A DNA stretch of 6,103 nucleotides, from positions 1 through 6,103 of the forward strand of contig JAUNBV010000113.1 of assembly GCA_030526885.1 (NCBI GenBank), given 5' to 3'. The notes beneath the pieces were generated by a model, which was given only the letters and a program-made list of their open reading frames with translations, made no database searches and was not told the origin of the DNA. Shown piece by piece: positions 5,649 to 6,103 of the stretch. The position numbers were made by a program, and so were the translations under genes. Source of the stretch: Syntrophomonadaceae bacterium. GTDB taxonomy: Bacteria; Bacillota; Syntrophomonadia; Syntrophomonadales; Syntrophomonadaceae. Position 1 is the stretch's first letter. Every line of letters begins with the position of its first letter.

Positions 5649-6103
5649 ACTCGGGCAGCGCCGCCGGCAGCAGCGGTTGCCAGATCATTGTTTCGCCGGT
5701 GAAAACAGCCCGCAGGTCCGCGGAGGAAATATTGTCAAGCGGGTTTTCGGGGTGTACGATGACTGCCAGGCCGTCGATAGCGATAGCCGTTGGGGTCAGG
5801 CGCTCCAGCTCGCTCTCCTTTAAGTCGCGGCTGGCCATAGCGATATCGGCGATACCTTCCAAAACCGCGTTTATCCCGGCGGTGGAGTCGGTCACCTGCA
5901 GCTCTATCACCGCCTCGGGGTTTAACGCCCCGTAACCCTCCACCAGCTTTTCCATCACCGGCGCCACCGAGGATGAGCCCGCAATCACCAGCCGGCCGGC
6001 GGGCAAATCCGAGACAAAGGCCGGTGCGCCATCATCCACCGGCACACAACTCTGCGCCACTATGGCCTGCCCTTCTCCGCTCATGATAAAGGAAATGAAA
6101 TCA
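5647..6103 (-). CDS. pstS: PstS-like phosphate-binding protein, C-terminal 151 residues only; tandem or permuted domain
   Basis: The frame is open at the right edge. An internal ATG at 6084 is not the start: it has no ribosome binding site, and the residues before it (DFISFI) join it in the block DFISFIMSGEGQAIV, which is the usual end of PstS. After that block and VPVDD comes a linker (visible residues 23-36), then a second PstS-like beginning: RLVIAGSSSVAPVMEKLVEG (37-56), DSTAGINAVLEGIADIAMASRDL (72-94, here given as the phosphate-site region with Ser91-Arg92) and VIVHPENPLDN, ending FTGETMIW (to Trp141) plus ten residues, QPLLPAALPE. The second unit thus stops before the lobe with the SGT loop that PstS needs to bind phosphate. 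pstC begins 8 nt later, so the missing half is not downstream. The signal peptide would be upstream of the window. Identity as the phosphate-binding protein is supported by both sequence and operon position; the overall architecture is unresolved. Confidence 0.88.
   Translation of the reverse strand, partial: DFISFIMSGEGQAIVAQSCVPVDDGAPAFVSDLPAGRLVIAGSSSVAPVMEKLVEGYGALNPEAVIELQVTDSTAGINAVLEGIADIAMASRDLKESELERLTPTAIAIDGLAVIVHPENPLDNISSADLRAVFTGETMIWQPLLPAALPE

Noticed and set aside
6082..6084. ATG as the start of a separate 145-aa PstS-like protein
   Set aside because: No Shine-Dalgarno sequence lies upstream, and the frame is open to the window edge with upstream residues that belong to the same conserved PstS C-terminal block.

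Overview
This window is almost entirely one minus-strand operon for high-affinity phosphate uptake and its control. Read in the direction of transcription (from 6103 down to 479) the order is pstS (3' part only) - pstC - pstA - pstB - phoU - phoP - phoR. A separate minus-strand gene for an Asp23/Gls24-family protein follows, cut by the left edge. Gene content, strong GGAGG-type ribosome binding sites, an Asp23-family gene and a PhoP/PhoR pair next to pst-phoU point to a Firmicute, most likely a moderately GC-rich member of the Clostridia. The genus cannot be told from this window.

Layout: 5647-6103 is the C-terminal part of the phosphate-binding protein, with its start outside the window. 4775-5638 and 3885-4778 are the two permease subunits, 3136-3888 is the ATPase, 2483-3136 is PhoU, 1795-2469 is the response regulator and 479-1792 is the histidine kinase. 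Genes are separated by at most 13 nt, and three junctions overlap. The 132-bp gap at 347-478 is AT-rich and holds a sigma-A-like promoter and a strong ribosome binding site for the Asp23-family gene (1-346). I see no intrinsic terminator there. All genes lie on one strand; I found no RNA gene, mobile element or CRISPR.

How it works (family knowledge): PstS captures phosphate outside the membrane, PstC-PstA form the channel and PstB drives transport with ATP. PhoU relays transporter state to PhoR, which controls phosphorylation of PhoP, the transcription factor that normally activates pst operons when phosphate is scarce. This PhoR has almost no extracytoplasmic sensor region, which fits signalling through Pst-PhoU.

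The most unusual feature is PstS. The visible reading frame carries a typical PstS C-terminus, then a short linker, then the N-terminal part of a second PstS-like domain that stops abruptly before the region that should carry the SGT phosphate-binding loop. The protein is therefore either a one-and-a-half-domain PstS or a circularly permuted PstS. The sequence just upstream of the window would decide.
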